DNA of 64,000 nucleotides, from positions 186,001-250,000 of the forward strand of contig NZ_JACOPX010000002.1 in NCBI RefSeq assembly GCF_015461835.1, given 5' to 3'. This DNA is from Pseudomonas neuropathica (GTDB taxonomy: Bacteria; Pseudomonadota; Gammaproteobacteria; Pseudomonadales; Pseudomonadaceae). Of this stretch, positions 10,301 to 17,646 are shown in pieces. The stretch's first letter is position 1, and every line of letters begins with the position of its first letter. Position numbers and translations under genes: made by a program. The notes beneath the pieces were generated by a model. It made no database searches. It saw only the letters and a program-made list of their open reading frames with translations, and was not told the DNA's origin.

Positions 10301-10878
10301 CTGATCAGCGCTCTTTGTTGCTGAGTGATGATGCCCTGAATCGCCAGCGCCTCCAGCTCACGAGCGAAAAGGCTAGCCTCGAGCACACCTAAAGCAGACT
10401 TTCGCGATAACTGAGGATAAGCCCCAGCTGCTTTTTGAACGGTCGGGTTTTCCCAGTACTGCCGCACAGCCGCCGTGTAATCAACCGCCAGTTTCTTCAG
10501 CAAATCTGTTACTGATTTTTCAATAGCCGAGATCGGGACTTGCGTAAGAATGTCTTCACGGCTGGTAAAATTCGGGTGATCGAAAACACCATAATCATTG
10601 ACATCATAGTTTGGCGGCCGACCACTTTGCAGGCACTCAAGGGCGATATCCAGCAACCGTCCGACCGGCTGTTTATTTTTCGGTTTGGCGCCCGCCACGA
10701 CATTGACGAACAGGCTGCTCAGCCGCACACCTTCGGATACCTTCCATAAAGCCTCACGCAAAGTGTCCTGCACCACCACTGGAAATGACGGAACAAGCTT
10801 CAATTCCTGCGAGATACTTTCCAGGGCTTTCCCCACTTCACGCAGACTTTGGCTTTCGGCTTCTTTATTAATTTCCAT
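7363..10878 (-). CDS. DUF6543 / dermonecrotic-toxin-domain family protein
   Basis: A 1171-residue protein resembling the large Pseudomonas proteins annotated as dermonecrotic toxin (DUF6543) domain proteins. Two repeated modules are visible: VFVKVTHTVPLADGKKVELT near 435 and VWVKFHADSKISLTDLF near 770, each followed by a long helical segment and then a ...LVVYRRKG / LVGAYVFGRK...FVYIPDTPDGKDFF block (the second about 955-985). Near residues 1070-1130 comes a hydrophobic stretch (ASMFIAPLGLALTVLRITQSVVLGIV) and the protein ends about 65 residues later. Longer relatives carry extra C-terminal domains after such a region, so this may be a short form. The frame is open to 10917, but MEINKEAES at 10878 is the more usual start. 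The sequence is visibly AT-richer than its neighbours, suggesting acquisition. No partner, immunity or secretion gene is adjacent. Function is inferred only from family naming. Confidence 0.7.
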   Translation of the reverse strand: MEINKEAESQSLREVGKALESISQELKLVPSFPVVVQDTLREALWKVSEGVRLSSLFVNVVAGAKPKNKQPVGRLLDIALECLQSGRPPNYDVNDYGVFDHPNFTSREDILTQVPISAIEKSVTDLLKKLAVDYTAAVRQYWENPTVQKAAGAYPQLSRKSALGVLEASLFARELEALAIQGIITQQQRALISTAVQPSLTGTCYGVFIEGQNGKYVEQNAMFVLPLTTPVYEQLVPGEQGAVVLYCANRGLELFSSIWKLEQALLSRLGSSETQEEFLQTLSLSERVGFAYVPAIRFLKVRANLFERFVDKRIQTMYSDITGYLESVGKPDSEFDKIVVAVEAAQSLPDLNLQARKRQVQLIKHVERNAWPQWLKSTSDVNQEVYVSLQKELLEAEVKLYEVTHGVASLKDYARLAVEDFISPGKDERIDPDTVFVKVTHTVPLADGKKVELTERKTLTQAFMQGAHDLAGQYQIVPEIPSSLPKLSPSNILRAIKSLDVRVAYTTAQRLLYSQAEVTGSLRVVLSRKTALTLFAAILQKHVGPSAHKLVMGYNLGDTSIETLGVALKPWFKPFNGLLVYRRKGVAADRSAHVLHIPGSPAGQEWFEFTDLKSLQHKLAQWAAKAETWAYLLSQAHASDSAQMQSDYLSLKPSEVLNEWWWSKIKLVDLPEEEPLFGAVQNHILWSIDQTEAATPRWYRKASSNDQHLLNRLNADFKAIHHHSREMLAVEPFKQFASHLVKKELKQYFVRTGSSVDINPDEVWVKFHADSKISLTDLFIQWQKWRSDVSAFEKFFTWVNPQLAGIENLREQLRQATFWTFTGQPIAQLNARVINDLIDLRPGEKYLQYLKDKFLNASDIDLKASLYRKTKQNEMLRTALIQKIKGELSLDQFSWLQGLINGFDRDLPRQGIISTGGKPGIGVYEFTLRGRALVGAYVFGRKVSGRDEFFVYIPDTPDGKDFFPVQELAGRLKSVTFNKKVLSLARLEHQQAVKNLLDTYWDSIPVATSNPELINSYPVLAFKQEYLAKIGQLVADVDFQTSSYLEALWKDVRVLAEFALDVASMFIAPLGLALTVLRITQSVVLGIVASSQGSDEAANAHFASAWRGAILLYVGKVAAIGAPVNPIALLSSVRDFADVMAGVTGVEVSINYVTAITAPPAVVNSTTRLLN

Positions 10879-11053
10879 AATGGAATCTCTATCAGCTTGA
10901 TAATGACAAGTGGCCAATTACAACTTGCCTCGCCAAATCAAGCTAATTCAGATCCAGAACAAAAAGATACCCACCACACTGTTTCCAACAGTGTTTAATT
11001 ACAACACCAACACACTCCAAAGTTACAACTAAAAACATCTAACAATCTCATAC

Positions 11054-13606
11054 CTACATCAAACCCAATGTTCTGGCCCTGGCCACTGCATGCGTTCTAC
11101 GCATCACCCCCAATTTCATATAGATTCTTCGGACATGAGTTTTAACGGTATGCAACGAAAGGAAAAGTTTTTCTGCGATTTGTTGATTGGAATCACCTGC
11201 CGCAATCAACACCAAGACTTGTAACTCTCGCTGACTCAGTGAACTTTCAGCTTCAGATTCGGCTACAACTTGCTGCTTTTCCTCCAGCACATTTGTCCGA
11301 TCAAATATGTTCGGCGAGCGCAGGGTGACCTGGCGTATCAGCAATTGCGCCTCCGAGCGCCGTACGATCTTCAACGCGCATTCCACATGCTCAACCACCC
11401 GTAACGACTCGCTGTGCAGCAATGCCACTTCGGCCAGGGCAAAATGCAACTCCGCCTCAAGTGTCTGCGCCCCGCACTTGCGGGCTTTATCCAGCAACAC
11501 CTGAAGTTGCTCCGGGAGATCACTACCGCGTTGCAAAGATGCCGTGGCCAATATCAGCAAATACTGAATACGCGCAATCAGTTGAACCGTCGCCGGAGGT
11601 GCCTGCAACGCGTTCGGCGGTTGATAGTGGCGCAGCACCCGGCTCAACGCCTCATGTGCCAACTGCGCCCGGCCCTGCTGCAGCCAGATCTGGCTACTGA
11701 CCTGTAACAACACACCACGGTAAACCGTGTCTGGAATCCTGCGCTGCTGCATCAACCGCTCGGCCTCGTGCAAGCGCTCGAATGCTTGCGTGTATTCACA
11801 GTGGTTGGCCGCTATCTGCGCCAGCCCCAGATAGCCGAACAACACCCGTTTATCGTGACTGCGCAGACAATCCTCCAGGCCACGTTTGAACAGAACGGCG
11901 GCTTGCTCCTCCAGCCCCATGACCAACGCCAATCGACCACGACGCAGGGCGATACGACCGAGCAGCGGCGATGGACGCTCAGCGCGCTGGCCAAGTAACT
12001 GCTCGATGCTCAGTAGCAGGTTGTCAGCGCGGGCTGGAGCACCACGCTGCTCAAGCAACTGCGCGTGATCAAGTTCCAGCAAGCCTTCAAACAGCAAGGA
12101 GCCTTGTGCTCGCGCCAGACACAACGCTTCGCGGCTGATGGCGTGCGCTTGTTCGAGTTCATCACAGAGCAAGGCTTGTTGAGTCAGCCCTGACAGGCAC
12201 AGCAGCCTTGTGGCCCAGGCATCGCCATCGAGCGCTTCCAGAGCTTGCTGAAAGAGTTCGCGCGCAGGCGTCATACGCCCCTGCAAATGCATCAGCCAGC
12301 CTTGTTGCGCTTGCCAGCGTGCAATCAGTTGTCGTTCCAGTGCCGCCGAAGGTTGCGGCATGAACCTCGCCAGGTGCGCGATGCACTGCGTGGCCTGTTC
12401 AAAACGGCCGGCAAACAGAAGAGCTGCGGTAATCAGCCCAACCAACTGCGGTGATCCCAAGGTCACTCCTTCGCCCTGAGATTCATGCAGGCGCAACAAC
12501 AGCACCACCGTTTGCTCTTCAAAAAGATGCTCGAAGTTGAAGTGCTGCAACAGACTCACTGCCGTTTCGAATTCCTCGGCAAGCAACGCCTGCTCGAAAG
12601 CCGAGCGCCAGTCCCCGGCAGCGGCGAACCATTGGCATGCCCGACGATGCCATGAGCGGGCCGCAGGCCAGCGCTCATCGCGCATCACTTGAGCCAAAGG
12701 CGCAAAGATCTGCAACCACTGGGACGAGTCATTCCAGGGTTCGATGAAGCAACCCAGCGTTTGCAGGGTGCGCAGGTAGTCCGCGCCTTCTCCGGCACCG
12801 AACAAGTGCTCACACAACTCCGCATTGAAGCGCGGCAGATTCGCCAGTACCCGCCAGACCTCGGCCAACTCGGGCGTCAGGCCGCTGAACAATTCGTGCT
12901 GCAGATAATCCAGCAGCGTTTCCACCCGTTGCTGCGGTTGGAGGGTCTGCGACCAGTCGCATTTTTGCAGCAGCGCCATGCGCACCCCGGCGCACCAGCC
13001 ACCGGTTCGATGAACAATCCGCGCGGCCACACTGGCAGCCTGCTCCGCGGACAGGTGTTTTAACGCCAGGGTGATTTCTTCCGGGGTCAGCGCCAGCGTC
13101 GCGCTTTCGCATTCAAACAATTCGTCGTCCAGCAGCAACCGTGGCCAATTGCACTGGGGACGTCGACGCGTGCCGATCCACCAGATCAATGCCGGGCTGC
13201 TGCGCGCCAGCAAGCGGTCCAACAATGCATCGAGAGCCGGGTCGGGGAGCCGACAATAGTCGTCGATAAACAGCCAGGTGGGCGCTGACCAGCGTGCCAG
13301 TGCCGTCGCCAATTGCGCCTCATCCATTGCTGCCAGCCCCAATGCCAGACTCAGCCGCCGACAGAACTCCTCCGTACTCAACGACACGCCCATCAGTGGC
13401 AGCCAGTGCACTACACAGTGTGCCGGTGCCTGTGACAAGCATTCGGAGAGCAACGCGCTTTTGCCACTGCCGGGCGGCGCGCAGATCAGCCTGATCCGCG
13501 CCACCGATGTCAGTAGCGGCTCACTCAGCCGAGGCCGGAGTTGATGATGGGAAGAAAGTCTGGGCAAGAATCCGGGGCGATCCAGACAGGCAGTCATAGC
13601 GGTCAT
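11054..13606 (-). CDS. MalT-type LuxR-family regulator (LAL)
   Basis: An 850-residue signal-transduction regulator. Seen: P-loop [12 protein letters not shown] (residues 41-52), a Walker-B-like LFIDDY near 113, a long helical repeat region (about 300-720) expected to form TPR-like scaffolding, and a C-terminal LuxR helix-turn-helix [16 protein letters not shown]...[14 protein letters not shown] (about 785-850). Such ATP-dependent activators respond to small ligands. It lies next to the DUF1329/DUF1302 pair on the same strand, an association I have seen in other Pseudomonas, so it probably activates that pair. Start ATG 13606 or 13597 is not distinguishable. Confidence 0.85.
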   Translation of the reverse strand: MTAMTACLDRPGFLPRLSSHHQLRPRLSEPLLTSVARIRLICAPPGSGKSALLSECLSQAPAHCVVHWLPLMGVSLSTEEFCRRLSLALGLAAMDEAQLATALARWSAPTWLFIDDYCRLPDPALDALLDRLLARSSPALIWWIGTRRRPQCNWPRLLLDDELFECESATLALTPEEITLALKHLSAEQAASVAARIVHRTGGWCAGVRMALLQKCDWSQTLQPQQRVETLLDYLQHELFSGLTPELAEVWRVLANLPRFNAELCEHLFGAGEGADYLRTLQTLGCFIEPWNDSSQWLQIFAPLAQVMRDERWPAARSWHRRACQWFAAAGDWRSAFEQALLAEEFETAVSLLQHFNFEHLFEEQTVVLLLRLHESQGEGVTLGSPQLVGLITAALLFAGRFEQATQCIAHLARFMPQPSAALERQLIARWQAQQGWLMHLQGRMTPARELFQQALEALDGDAWATRLLCLSGLTQQALLCDELEQAHAISREALCLARAQGSLLFEGLLELDHAQLLEQRGAPARADNLLLSIEQLLGQRAERPSPLLGRIALRRGRLALVMGLEEQAAVLFKRGLEDCLRSHDKRVLFGYLGLAQIAANHCEYTQAFERLHEAERLMQQRRIPDTVYRGVLLQVSSQIWLQQGRAQLAHEALSRVLRHYQPPNALQAPPATVQLIARIQYLLILATASLQRGSDLPEQLQVLLDKARKCGAQTLEAELHFALAEVALLHSESLRVVEHVECALKIVRRSEAQLLIRQVTLRSPNIFDRTNVLEEKQQVVAESEAESSLSQRELQVLVLIAAGDSNQQIAEKLFLSLHTVKTHVRRIYMKLGVMRRTHAVARARTLGLM

Positions 13607-13630
13607 CGGGTGAGCCTTTTTATCGTTGTG

Positions 13631-13653
13631 CCCTCACCCTAGCCCTCTCCCCA
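13631..13653. repeat. Fragment of a CT-rich intergenic element
   Basis: A 23-bp CT-rich tract (CCCTCACCCTAGCCCTCTCC and onward) resembles the left arm of the longer element at 48591-48745, which starts CCCTCACCCCAACCCTCTCC. It looks like a solo half of the same dispersed repeat. Confidence 0.5.
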
Positions 13654-13694
13654 GCACTTGTTGACGAGTATTCAGCGCGCTGATTGACGTCCAT

Positions 13695-13722
13695 AAAAAA
13701 GGCGACCGAGCGGTCGCCTTTT
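13695..13722. terminator. Bidirectional rho-independent terminator
   Basis: AAAAAA, then GGCGACC-GAGC-GGTCGCC, then TTTT: a 7-bp GC stem with A and T runs on both sides. It follows the DUF1302-DUF1329 operon on the minus strand and separates it from the LuxR gene. Confidence 0.85.
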
Positions 13723-13745
13723 GCCTCGCCTGTGTATCACAACCG

Positions 13746-15113
13746 TTACCGCACGCCCTCTGCGCGCAAGGCCGCTGGCGTGTAGTCGGCAGCCTTGGCT
13801 TCGAAGCCGAACTCGAAACTGTGCTTCTCTTCGTTCTTCATGCCCAAGGCAATGTAGCGACCGGCAATGATGTCGTAGAGCGCTTCGAGGGTGTAGGCCT
13901 GCGCCTGGTGATCGTAGTAGTACTGAGCGTGACCTTCGGCGACACGCCACAGTTGCCCGCGACCGTCGTAATGGTCCGCCAGCGCCACTTGCCAGCTGTC
14001 TTCATCGATGTACATGTGACGCTTGGCATAGATGTGCCGCTCGCTCGGTTTGACCGTGCCGATCACTTCCCAGACGCGGTGCAGTTCGTAACGGGTCAGG
14101 TCCTGATTGATATGGCCGGCCTTGACGATGTCGTCGTACTTGAGCTTCGGCGAATCGAGTTTGTAGCTGTTGTACGGGATGTACATTTCCTTCTTGCCGA
14201 CCAGTTTCCAGTCGTAGCGATCCGGAGCGCCGGAGAACATGTCGAAGTTGTCCGACGTGCGCAGGCCATCAGCGGCGGTACCCGGGCCGTCATAGGCCAC
14301 TTGCGGCGCCCGACGCACGCGGCGTTGGCCGGCATTGTAGATCCACGCCAGACGCGGTTCCTTCACCTGATCGAGGGTTTCGTGGACCAGCAGCACGTTA
14401 CCGGCCAGACGTGCCGGCGCGGTTACCGACTGCTTGAAGAAGGTCAGCACGTTGGCGGCTTTTTCCGGGTCGAGATCCTTCATCAGTTGCGGCACGGCGA
14501 TCTCTTCTTCGAAGCGGATCGGCGTGTAGCTGCCGTTGGTCTGCGGGGTCACCTGGGTGATGATGCGCCGCAGGTTACCGCCGTGATATCGGGTGATGTG
14601 GTTCCACAACACCTCCACGCCAGTCTTCGGAATCGGGAAGGCGTAGTAGCGGTTGCCAGTGAAATTGGCCAGGCCATTACCATCGTTAATGCTGGTGACA
14701 TTGAGCGCGCTGCGTTTGGCCGACTCATAGATTTCCGCTGGCACGGCGACCGTGCGGTGGGTCGGATAGACCGGGATCTTGTAGGTTTCCGGGTAGCGCT
14801 TGAACATCGCCACCTGGCCGTCGGAGAGCTTGTCCTTGTACTTGTCGACGTTGGAAGCAGTGATGGTGAACAGCGGTTTTTCATTGGCAAACGGGTCGGC
14901 GAGGAAGCCTTTGCTGTCCACCGCCCCGGCGTTTTTCGGGATGCCGCCGGTCCATGCCGGTATCGAGCCGTCAGCATTGCCGGCCTTCTCGGCGCCGAGC
15001 GGCGTCAGGCTGGTGCCGAGTTTATTGGCCTCCTCCGGCGACACCGCAGCCATCACGTTGGCCGCCAGCAGACTCAGGGCCAGCACACCACATTGCAGAA
15101 TCATTTTGCGCAT
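13746..15113 (-). CDS. DUF1329 periplasmic protein
   Basis: A 455-residue exported protein of the DUF1329 family (LolA/outer-membrane-lipoprotein-like fold by family knowledge). Seen: a signal peptide MRKMILQCGVLALSLLAANVMA, then AVSPEEANKLG, a GGIPKNAG segment and repeated Tyr/Trp-rich strands such as LAWIYNAGQRRVRRAP and DRYDWKLVGKKEMYIPYN. The frame begins at 15122, but AAGG directly abuts that ATG, so the ATG at 15113 (9-nt spacing) fits better. It lies 23 nt after the DUF1302 gene in one operon. DUF1329 and DUF1302 proteins travel together, and I infer joint handling of a hydrophobic compound across the envelope. Confidence 0.85.
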   Translation of the reverse strand: MRKMILQCGVLALSLLAANVMAAVSPEEANKLGTSLTPLGAEKAGNADGSIPAWTGGIPKNAGAVDSKGFLADPFANEKPLFTITASNVDKYKDKLSDGQVAMFKRYPETYKIPVYPTHRTVAVPAEIYESAKRSALNVTSINDGNGLANFTGNRYYAFPIPKTGVEVLWNHITRYHGGNLRRIITQVTPQTNGSYTPIRFEEEIAVPQLMKDLDPEKAANVLTFFKQSVTAPARLAGNVLLVHETLDQVKEPRLAWIYNAGQRRVRRAPQVAYDGPGTAADGLRTSDNFDMFSGAPDRYDWKLVGKKEMYIPYNSYKLDSPKLKYDDIVKAGHINQDLTRYELHRVWEVIGTVKPSERHIYAKRHMYIDEDSWQVALADHYDGRGQLWRVAEGHAQYYYDHQAQAYTLEALYDIIAGRYIALGMKNEEKHSFEFGFEAKAADYTPAALRAEGVR

Positions 15114-15136
15114 TGCATTCATCCTTCTCGGGCAGA

Positions 15137-16930
15137 TCAGAAGTTCACGCCGAAGCTCAGGGCGACGAAGTCACGGTCTTCGAGGACGTTGTAGTCGCCA
15201 CCGAAAAAGTCGGTGTAACTGAGGCTCGCGGTGTAGGTGTTGCGGTAGTCAGCATCGACGCCGACGCTGATCGCTTTCGCACCTTCGTTGAACAGGCCGT
15301 TGGGGCCATAACCGGCGACGTCATGCGACCACGACAGGTTGGGTTTGAAGTTGACCCCGCCGATCACGTTGGCGTAATCGAGGATCGCCCGGGCACGGTA
15401 GCCCCACGAGGTCGAGGTGACGAAACCGTCGGTATCACCACCGAAACCGTATTGGCCGTATACCGAGTCGCGGCCATAACGCAGCTCGCTGCGCGACTCC
15501 AGGCCACCGACATGCACCACCGCAGCTTCGCCGACCACGGTCAGGCGTTCCGCGCCCAACACCTGATCGAAAAAGTGCGTGAGGGTGCTCTGGATTTGCG
15601 TGACTTCCTTGCGTCGATAGCCTTTGTTGTCGGCTCCCGCAGTGGTAGCGATCGGCGAAGCAGCGCCACCGGCAATCGGGTTGAGCAGCGCCAGCGTCAG
15701 GTCGTTGGTGTTGACCTGCACCGGTGCATTCGGGCGGTAGCTGATCTCGCCAGTCCATGCCGTGCCGGTAGGCAATGTGGTGGAGAAACTCGCGCCGTAG
15801 AGGCGAATGTCTTCCGGGTACTCAAGGTAGTAACCACCGCGCCCGAGCATCACGCTCTGCGCCAGCCCGGAACCGCTGCCGGGTGCCAGGCCATTGGCGA
15901 TCCCGACCATGCCCGGCAATGCCGCCAACGTCGAAAGACCGGCCGTGGTCGTGCCTACCGCCGGCGTACGGCTGTGGTAGTTCATGAAGTACAGGCCATA
16001 TTCGGTGTCATCACCGAGCCAGCGCAACGCCGTCCCCCATTGCCCGGAATCCCGCGCATCACGGTCGCCGCCACGGGGAATCACCACCCCCTCACGGGTG
16101 ACCTGAATACCTTGGCCAAAGGCCTGGGTCAGCGGCACAAACGGCGCGATCGCCGGGTTGCCTACGGTGTAGCCGTTGTTGCAACCGTCCGCCGCCACGT
16201 CGACCCCGAAGAAGGTGCCGCAGTTGTCGAGAACGGTCTGGTCCCATTCCAGTTGATAGAAACCTTCAACGGTCAGTTGATCGGTCAGGCCTTGTGAGCC
16301 AAACAGCATGTTGACCGGAATCAGACCTTCCTTGATCTCGGCTCCGGGGCGACGAAACGCCGACACGTCGATCGGGTTGATGCTGTTGATCGAGTTGCCG
16401 ATAAACGTACTTTCGCCCCAGCTCACCACCTGCTTGCCCGCACGCACGGTGCCCGGCAGGTCGGCGATGGAATAGTTGTGATAGACGAACGCATCGAGAA
16501 TCTGCGCACCGGAAGACTTCGCACCTTCCTTGCGGCCGCTGTCGCTGATCGGCTTGAACTCACGGTCTTCGTCTTTCAGCTCGAAGTCGTACCAGTACTT
16601 GCCGCGCACGAAGACACCGGTGTCGCCGTACTTGAGTTCAAGGTCGTGAATACCTTTGAAGATCTTCGAGAAGGTCTCACCCTTCTTGAAATTCAGACGC
16701 CCGTCATCACCGGTCGAGGATTGCCCGGTCCCGCCATTGACCGTGCCGACCAGCGACTTGTCGGCATCGCGCATGCCCCAGCTCGCACCGATCGACAGCG
16801 ACGAGTCGAAGGTGCCCTCGATCTCGCCAATGTTGAACGCAACCGCGTGCGCCTGGGCGCAGCAACCCAAAGCCACCGCGGCGGCCAGCGCCTGCGGTGT
16901 GAAGATGGCGCGCATTGTTGTTTTTGTCAT
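15137..16930 (-). CDS. DUF1302 outer-membrane protein
   Basis: A 597-residue predicted outer-membrane beta-barrel of the DUF1302 family. Seen: a signal peptide from MTKTTMRAIFTPQALAAAVALG ending at AQAHA, then FNIGEIEGTFDSSLSIGASWG, alternating aromatic strands throughout, and a C-terminal aromatic end (FVALSFGVNF) that fits the barrel-assembly signal. The start at 16930 is supported by GGGGAAG 4 nt upstream of the ATG; the frame is open to 17116 but the extra residues do not look like a signal sequence. First gene of the pair with DUF1329. Substrate unknown. Confidence 0.85.
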   Translation of the reverse strand: MTKTTMRAIFTPQALAAAVALGCCAQAHAVAFNIGEIEGTFDSSLSIGASWGMRDADKSLVGTVNGGTGQSSTGDDGRLNFKKGETFSKIFKGIHDLELKYGDTGVFVRGKYWYDFELKDEDREFKPISDSGRKEGAKSSGAQILDAFVYHNYSIADLPGTVRAGKQVVSWGESTFIGNSINSINPIDVSAFRRPGAEIKEGLIPVNMLFGSQGLTDQLTVEGFYQLEWDQTVLDNCGTFFGVDVAADGCNNGYTVGNPAIAPFVPLTQAFGQGIQVTREGVVIPRGGDRDARDSGQWGTALRWLGDDTEYGLYFMNYHSRTPAVGTTTAGLSTLAALPGMVGIANGLAPGSGSGLAQSVMLGRGGYYLEYPEDIRLYGASFSTTLPTGTAWTGEISYRPNAPVQVNTNDLTLALLNPIAGGAASPIATTAGADNKGYRRKEVTQIQSTLTHFFDQVLGAERLTVVGEAAVVHVGGLESRSELRYGRDSVYGQYGFGGDTDGFVTSTSWGYRARAILDYANVIGGVNFKPNLSWSHDVAGYGPNGLFNEGAKAISVGVDADYRNTYTASLSYTDFFGGDYNVLEDRDFVALSFGVNF

Positions 16931-17245
16931 GCGTCTTCCCCGGTGAGTGACAGAAGGCCCCACCCTACTGCCGGGCAACCGCGTCGATAAGCGCACCAAG
17001 GAGGTATTCGTGTTGTCGCTCGAAAGGATGAATGGCCTTGAACGACGGGGCTTTGCGCCGTTCATGGATCGGCTGGATGGAAGATCATCAGTGCCGCGCA
17101 TGTTGCACATCAGCACATGGGACTGTTACGTGCCCCGCAACAGTGCATGTCCGGAATCGGTATTTTTCCTACGTGTTCAACACCTTATTCTGAACGCGCT
17201 TTCACGGGACACGCCGCAAAGCACGAAGCCAGCTACGCTGAGGGA

Positions 17246-17377
17246 CTGAAGCGACTGGCAACAGATTTCAGATAAATCGAAGACTTCGGTTTATCGCCCC
17301 GGTGTTCACTGACGTTGATTTGTAGCTCCTTGATCCAACGTCTTACCTTGGCCGCTGCGTTTGCAGCGGCCTTTTTT
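17246..17377 (+). ncRNA. Candidate small RNA
   Basis: In a non-coding gap, a sigma-S-like -10 element CTACGCT (17233-17239) is followed by a hairpin (17271-17295, GATAAATCGAAG paired with CTTCGGTTTATC) and a strong rho-independent terminator (17350-17377). Together they would give a transcript of about 130 nt. I do not recognise it as a known Pseudomonas sRNA. The 5' end is an estimate. Confidence 0.3.
17350..17377 (+). terminator. Rho-independent terminator in intergenic space
   Basis: GGCCGCTGC-GTTT-GCAGCGGCC followed by TTTTTT: a perfect 9-bp GC stem with tetraloop and U-run. No coding sequence ends before it on this strand, which is why an RNA gene is suspected upstream. Confidence 0.85.
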
Positions 17378-17646
17378 ATGGGCGTTGAAAAAGTATTCCC
17401 TACTGCCTGCAAACACTTTCCGAGAACGACGTAAGACCTTTCCTGCGTCGCAGAAGAATTCTCCCTGCCTTGTTATTAGCCTGCGAAAACCCTCTCGAAA
17501 CAACGCCCTGTTACTTACGGGTTTCTCAGATTCTGTAACCGCAAGTCTGATGTAACTTGAAACACCTCAACCCCTCGCTGGTGACACGGACGTCACTATC
17601 GGCCGCGCTGACTTGCCAGCGAGTTATCACGCACATTCAAAAGGAC

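Larger units (their letters stand above)
16931..17646. other. Long intergenic region between DUF1302 and pyocin genes
   Basis: 716 bp without a convincing protein gene. It holds the candidate sRNA with its own terminator (about 17246-17377) and the upstream regions of two divergent genes. An open frame from GTG 17010 (79 codons), preceded by AAGGAGG, has no recognisable product. No LexA box or P-box that I could recognise lies before the pyocin gene. Confidence 0.6.

Noticed and set aside
17010..17249. 79-codon frame from GTG 17010 with AAGGAGG 5 nt upstream
   Set aside because: Good ribosome site, but the product has no recognisable pattern and rare-looking composition; it overlaps the upstream region of DUF1302 and ends at the candidate sRNA promoter. 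Kept only as a remark.
17378..17646. LexA box or PrtN P-box before the pyocin
   Set aside because: No CTGT-N8-ACAG type sequence and no clear P-box repeats found.
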